DNA of 25,796 nt from a virus, in the IMG/VR virus record IMGVR_UViG_3300032289_001936, positions 1-25,796 of that record. The stretch is one strand, 5' to 3'. Shown here piece after piece: positions 22,070-25,796 of the stretch. Below the pieces are notes generated by a model that saw only the letters and a list, made by a program, of their open reading frames with translations, had not been told where the DNA came from and searched no databases. Position 1 is the first letter of the stretch. Each line of letters starts with the position of its first letter. Both the position numbers and the translations under genes were made by a program.

Positions 22070-22094
22070 GGTAGCTTGGACTGTCCAAGTTACC
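22070..22094 (+). terminator. Strong hairpin between transcription units (terminator or leader)
   Basis: GGTAGCTTGGA (22070-22080) pairs with TCCAAGTTACC (22084-22094), 11 pairs with one G-T wobble and a 3-nt loop. It is followed by TATTTATGTTTAATT, a T-rich but interrupted tract. It may end the phosphatase transcript. As the TATTTATA motif lies directly upstream, it could instead form the 5' leader of the nucleotidyltransferase mRNA. Confidence 0.5.
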
Positions 22095-22109
22095 TATTTA
22101 TGTTTAATT

Positions 22110-23081
22110 ATGATCCAACTACTAAAAATTGCTAAGCAAATATTAAAAGAAGGCGGTAATGTATTTGGTACTACTGACTCAATTGAAAAAGATAACATTG
22201 AACCTACAATTGAAGAATTTGTAGATCAATTATCTAAAATATTCCCTGCAAAAGCATCTACATTTACTTCATTTGAAAAATTAGGATCAGCTGGTAAAAA
22301 AGCAACATCAGGTGATATTGATTTATCTTACGATATCCAAAATATATTTCCTGGTGGAAAACCTGACTTTAAAGGTTGGGGAGTAGATGAAAATAAATAC
22401 AATGAATTAATAACACAATTTTCAAAACGTGCAAGATCAGCATCACCTGAAAAAATTCAGTTGCGTGCTATGATTGTATTGATAGCTGAAAAAATTAATA
22501 ATGCTTTACCTGATGTTGAAGTAGACGATAAAGCTTCTGGATCTGGTTCTATATTTTGTGCTATTCCTCAATACACCCCTAGTGGTGAAAAATTAGATAA
22601 AGCAGTACAAACTGATATTAATATAGGTAATCCTGAATGGTTACGCTTTAGTTATTATTCTCAATCGTATGAGGGTAATGTTAAAGGTTTACATCGTACA
22701 CAATTAATGTTAGCTTTATTCTCTAATAAAGGTAGAACATTTGGTCATTCTACAGGTGTTATCAATAAAGATACAGGCGAAAAAGAAGCATCTAATCCTA
22801 AAGAAGCAATTGCTTTATTAAATAAATTATATGGTTTTAATTTAACTCAAGATATTTTAGATGATTATTTTAAGTTAGAAGATTTCATGAAGAAAAATAT
22901 ATCTAAAGAAGAATATAACTCTATCATAGACAGATACCTTAAAATACTTGACTCAACTAGAGCCGATATCCCAGACAATCTCCAAAAATATTGGATTGAT
23001 AATCAAGATAGATTAGGATTAAAAGGTAAATTCTTACCTGATAATTCTAAATTAATTCCTTACCAAAAAGAAAAAGCATAA
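22110..23081 (+). CDS. DNA polymerase beta-type nucleotidyltransferase (first of a tandem pair)
   Basis: A 323-residue protein. FEKLGSAGKKATSGDIDLSY holds the nucleotidyltransferase signature: Gly59-Ser60 and, ten residues on, Asp69-x-Asp71; VQTDINIG supplies the third metal-binding acid, Asp169. The fold transfers a nucleotidyl group, but the acceptor (protein, RNA, small molecule) is not visible. The C-terminal half is helical (AIALLNKLYGFNLTQDILDDYF...). The start MIQLLKIAKQILKEGGNV contains L12-K13-E14 before Gly15, which fits the prohead-protease rule seen in packaged T4 proteins. Its stop overlaps the start of the second nucleotidyltransferase by 1 nt, and the two share the FxxF...SGS/GS...GDIDL layout, so they are probably paralogues. 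Confidence 0.75.
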   Translation: MIQLLKIAKQILKEGGNVFGTTDSIEKDNIEPTIEEFVDQLSKIFPAKASTFTSFEKLGSAGKKATSGDIDLSYDIQNIFPGGKPDFKGWGVDENKYNELITQFSKRARSASPEKIQLRAMIVLIAEKINNALPDVEVDDKASGSGSIFCAIPQYTPSGEKLDKAVQTDINIGNPEWLRFSYYSQSYEGNVKGLHRTQLMLALFSNKGRTFGHSTGVINKDTGEKEASNPKEAIALLNKLYGFNLTQDILDDYFKLEDFMKKNISKEEYNSIIDRYLKILDSTRADIPDNLQKYWIDNQDRLGLKGKFLPDNSKLIPYQKEKA

Positions 23082-24886
23082 TGTCAGGTTCAGCAGGTGG
23101 AAATAGAATTACTAGAGATGCTGTTGCTAAAACAACAGACAATTATATCAATAGAATATTAAAGAAATTTCCTACTTTTAAAAGCGCTAAAATTTCGGGT
23201 TCATATAACACAAGTGCTAAAGAAGATTTTGGTGATATTGACTTAATTGTTAATGTAGAAGCTACAGACAAGAAAAATATTAAATTAGAATTAGCCAAAT
23301 TTCTAGCTGCTCTACCAGATGACGTTATTGTACCTTTTAAAAGTGAGAAATATAAAGGTAAAAAATACCTAAACACAGGTGAGATAGTTACTATATTATA
23401 TCCTATAGAAGGTCAACCAGGCCAATACGTTCAAATAGATAATATTGTTTCTGTTAGTGATGATGAAGCTGAATTTAAAAAAGAATTTTTAGATTATCCT
23501 GCTGAAGTACAAGGATTACTGTTAGGATTAGCTAAGGTGATATGTTTAGAAGAAGATCCTAAGTCAATATTTGCTCGTATGGGTATAAAAAATGTACCTG
23601 AACTCGAAGCAAATCAAGAATATGAATTTAATTTATCAAGTGCAGGATTAACATTACGTATAGTAACACTAGATAATTTTAAAGAAGTTGATCGTACCGA
23701 AGTATGGAAAACTAGTAATTGGTCTAATATCAAAAAACTATTTACTAATTATAAAATAGATGGTAAATTCGAAGACCTATTAAATGATATATCATCTAAG
23801 GTAAAAAATCCACGTTCTAAAAATCGCATTAAAGGTATTTTTAATTCGATGGTATCTATTAAAAGTGGTGAAGTAGGTACACCTAAAGGCGATAATAAAC
23901 AAAAATCATTAGATAAAGTGAATAATACATTAAACGAAACTAATTTAGGTAGATATATAGCATCTCTACTTCTTGAACAAGAAGGAACAACATTTGCTCT
24001 ATTCCCAGGTAAATTTAAACCACCACATAAAGGTCACTTTAGTGTGGTAAAACAATTACTTGATAAAGCTGATCAAGTAGTGATATTAATTTCACCTAAA
24101 ATACACGATGGTATATCACCTGAAGAGAGTGTTGCTGCTTGGGAATTATATAAGAAACAATTAGTAGATGGTGATAGAGTTGAATTAAGGATATCTGCTG
24201 TTACTCCTGTTAAGGATGTATTCGATTTTGTAGAAAATAATCCTGAATTAACTGTATATGCTGCTTATGGTAAAGGTGAAGAGGATAGATATAAAAATTT
24301 GAGTAAATATCCAAATGCAAAAGTAGTTGATGGTGGTAATTTTGGTGGTTTAAATGCTACTGATCTTAGACGAGCTATAAAAGCTGGTAATGAAGAGGAA
24401 ATTAAGAAATTCCTACCTGATGGAGTTGAAGTAGCTGATTTTTTACTAGCAATGGGTAAAACATCTAAAGAAGAACCCAAACCAGAAGCTACCCCAGAAC
24501 AACCACCAGTAACTGAAGGTCGTTTAAATGAAAGCCAAACAGCAACTATAGGGGAATTTATAAAGTATGCTGTTAAAAACTTGGCTATTCAAAATCCTCC
24601 ACGTAACTTAACTCTCTCCTATGATACTAATCAAGTAAAAGACAGACGTAGTTTTGGTTATTTTGATCCGAATAATCACAAAATATGGGTTTATGTGAAG
24701 AATAGAAATATGGCTGATATATTAAGAACGTTAGCTCATGAATTAGTTCACCACAAACAAAATTTAGATGGACGAATTAATTATGAAAGTGGAAAAACTG
24801 GTTCTGATATTGAAAACGAAGCAAACGCTAAAGCAGGAGTATTACTAAGAGATTTTGGTAAGAAAAATAATGAAATATATCAATAA
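23081..24886 (+). CDS. Three-domain protein: nucleotidyltransferase, HxGH nucleotidylyltransferase and zinc metallopeptidase
   Basis: This 601-residue protein has three enzyme-like domains. Residues 1-270: polymerase beta-type nucleotidyltransferase (Gly40-Ser41, Asp52-x-Asp54 in GDIDLIV, Asp120 in YVQIDNIV). Residues about 303-460: HxGH nucleotidylyltransferase of the NMNAT/cytidylyltransferase superfamily (ALFPGKFKPPHKGHF with His316 and His319; GLNATDLRRAI at 423-433 in place of the ISSTxxR motif). Residues about 487-601: a zincin-type peptidase (HELVH 553-557, with Glu578 or Glu580 in SDIENEANAKAG as third ligand). Linkers lie at 265-300 and at 460-486 (Pro/Glu-rich). LLE299|Q and LNE484|S, at the two boundaries, resemble prohead-protease sites. 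It could be a polyprotein or a fused modification enzyme. The substrate is not known; homologues of the separate domains occur in marine T4-like phages as I recall. Confidence 0.75.
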   Translation: MSGSAGGNRITRDAVAKTTDNYINRILKKFPTFKSAKISGSYNTSAKEDFGDIDLIVNVEATDKKNIKLELAKFLAALPDDVIVPFKSEKYKGKKYLNTGEIVTILYPIEGQPGQYVQIDNIVSVSDDEAEFKKEFLDYPAEVQGLLLGLAKVICLEEDPKSIFARMGIKNVPELEANQEYEFNLSSAGLTLRIVTLDNFKEVDRTEVWKTSNWSNIKKLFTNYKIDGKFEDLLNDISSKVKNPRSKNRIKGIFNSMVSIKSGEVGTPKGDNKQKSLDKVNNTLNETNLGRYIASLLLEQEGTTFALFPGKFKPPHKGHFSVVKQLLDKADQVVILISPKIHDGISPEESVAAWELYKKQLVDGDRVELRISAVTPVKDVFDFVENNPELTVYAAYGKGEEDRYKNLSKYPNAKVVDGGNFGGLNATDLRRAIKAGNEEEIKKFLPDGVEVADFLLAMGKTSKEEPKPEATPEQPPVTEGRLNESQTATIGEFIKYAVKNLAIQNPPRNLTLSYDTNQVKDRRSFGYFDPNNHKIWVYVKNRNMADILRTLAHELVHHKQNLDGRINYESGKTGSDIENEANAKAGVLLRDFGKKNNEIYQ

Positions 24887-24889
24887 GTT

Positions 24890-25360
24890 ATGTATTCAAT
24901 TTACTGCGATATGGATGGAGTCATTGTTGACTTCGTCAAAGGTTATAAAGAATTAACAGGTGTAGATACTACTCATTATGTTAATAGTACTCCTGAGTTT
25001 TGGCAGCCTGTAGATCAAGCTGGTCCTTCTTGGTGGGCTAATCTAGAATGGAAATCCGATGGTCCTTTACTTTGGCAATATATTAAAAAATATAGACCAA
25101 ATCTCTTATCATCACCATCTCGTAGTGCATCATCTAGAGAAGGAAAAAAAGCATGGGTTAAATCACACATTCCAGCAACACAATATAGAAGCTTATTACT
25201 TTATCCAAGACATGAAAAACAATTATTTTCAGGCAAATATACTATTTTAATTGACGACTTGGAAAAAACAATTAAAGAGTGGCATGCTCAAGGAGGAATT
25301 GGTATTCTTCATACTTCTGCAGCTAATACAATCAAACAACTTAAAGAATTAGATTTATGA
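24890..25360 (+). CDS. HAD-superfamily phosphatase, 5'(3')-deoxyribonucleotidase-like
   Basis: A 156-residue HAD hydrolase. The start IYCDMDGVIVDF gives the nucleophile Asp7 and acid/base Asp9. NLLSSPS (about residues 71-77) is motif II, Lys86/Lys87 in GKKAWVK is the motif III candidate, and ILIDDLEKTIKEW (Asp122, Asp123) is motif IV. The small cap (FWQPVDQAGPSWWANLEW) is like that of 5'(3')-deoxyribonucleotidases (NT5C family), which remove phosphate from dNMPs. In a phage this could balance nucleotide pools. It starts 3 nt after the three-domain protein and overlaps the next gene by 4 nt (ATGA). Confidence 0.8.
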   Translation: MYSIYCDMDGVIVDFVKGYKELTGVDTTHYVNSTPEFWQPVDQAGPSWWANLEWKSDGPLLWQYIKKYRPNLLSSPSRSASSREGKKAWVKSHIPATQYRSLLLYPRHEKQLFSGKYTILIDDLEKTIKEWHAQGGIGILHTSAANTIKQLKELDL

Positions 25361-25796
25361 GTGATAATGTATTAAAACGTGAATTTAAAGAACGCGATGT
25401 TCAACGTATGCGTAACATTATTACTAAGGACTACACCGCTAAAACAGCAACGCAGATAGGTTATTCTAAGGCGCAAGTAGACCGTAAAGAGGGTGATATA
25501 TGGGATGAGAATGGTAAAAAATGGACCATTAAAAACGGCATTAAACAAACAGTTACACGCTTTGATAAATTAAAAGAAGCCATCAACTTACCACTAACTT
25601 GTCCTAAATGTGGTAAAGCAATGAAAAACCACAACTTAAATAAAAAGATGTGGCCACTACATAAAATGTGTTTTGATTGTGTAATAGTAATGGAAACTGA
25701 ACTAAAACGTACAGGACAATACGAAGAATATGTTCGTAATTTAACAACACGCGGTGTTAAAACATATATTACTGAATTAGAAAGTGCCTTATTAGA
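25357..25796 (+). CDS. Zinc-ribbon protein, function unknown (3' truncated)
   Basis: The ATG at 25357 overlaps the previous stop by 4 nt, and the frame stays open to the window edge (146 full codons). The N-terminal part is charged (FKERDVQRMRNIITKDY, then RKEGDIWDENGKKWTIKNG); the middle holds a four-cysteine zinc site, TCPKCGK and about 25 residues later MCFDCV. A helix and Arg/Thr-rich tail follow. I recall this family as a conserved hypothetical in T4-like phages of marine hosts; its role is unknown, though the Zn site and basic composition fit nucleic-acid or RNA-polymerase binding. Arginine is only CGT/CGC, like the sigma-factor gene. Confidence 0.75.
   Translation, partial: MSDNVLKREFKERDVQRMRNIITKDYTAKTATQIGYSKAQVDRKEGDIWDENGKKWTIKNGIKQTVTRFDKLKEAINLPLTCPKCGKAMKNHNLNKKMWPLHKMCFDCVIVMETELKRTGQYEEYVRNLTTRGVKTYITELESALL

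Noticed and set aside
25059-25250. 63-codon open frame in another phase within the HAD gene
   Set aside because: It lies wholly inside a gene with clear HAD motifs and encodes a His/Leu-rich sequence without recognisable features.

Overview
The window looks like a 25.8-kb piece of an AT-rich, T4-like phage with a contractile tail (myovirus-type Caudoviricetes). All recognisable genes lie on the + strand, tightly packed, with many 1-4 nt start/stop overlaps. The T4-type assignment rests on a gp25-like baseplate wedge protein, a gp6-like wedge protein, a gp55-like late sigma factor and a gp61-like primase. The host is probably a member of the Bacteroidota, which is an inference: most starts lack a Shine-Dalgarno sequence, composition is very AT-rich, and the phosphatase at 21310-22053 resembles the LpxH-like family of that phylum. 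No tRNA, rRNA, CRISPR array, integrase or transposase was seen.

Layout: (1) 1-845 holds the end of an unknown gene, a hairpin terminator, an unusually G-rich structured non-coding segment and two small genes, one a membrane protein. (2) 845-1618 encodes the late sigma factor. (3) 1648-13630 is the tail/baseplate module: an unknown protein, a central spike/hub candidate, a coiled-coil protein with two hydrophobic segments, gp25, gp6, a GH19 lysozyme, a DNRLRE-like structural protein and a 1485-residue baseplate protein. (4) 13674-16996 encodes four adhesin or fibre-type proteins that share domains; one has a 73-residue Thr-rich mucin-like linker. (5) 17014-18725 encodes two glycosyltransferases. 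(6) 18729-20901 holds a GIY-YIG nuclease, a primase and a RecB/Cas4-type nuclease. (7) 20942-22053 holds two small membrane proteins and an LpxH-like phosphatase. (8) 22110-25796 holds two tandem DNA polymerase beta-type nucleotidyltransferases, the second fused to an HxGH nucleotidylyltransferase and a zinc metallopeptidase, then a HAD-family phosphatase and a truncated zinc-binding protein.

An 8-base motif, TATTTATA (once TATTTATT), recurs in eight intergenic gaps and is the reverse complement of the T4 late promoter core; with a sigma factor encoded here, it is a candidate late-transcription signal. The leads judged most worth following are the G-rich leader at 226-284, the nucleotidyltransferase/NMNAT-like/peptidase protein with possible prohead-protease sites at its domain boundaries, and the mucin-like adhesin followed by two glycosyltransferases. 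All functions are read from sequence motifs and memory of families; no search was run.
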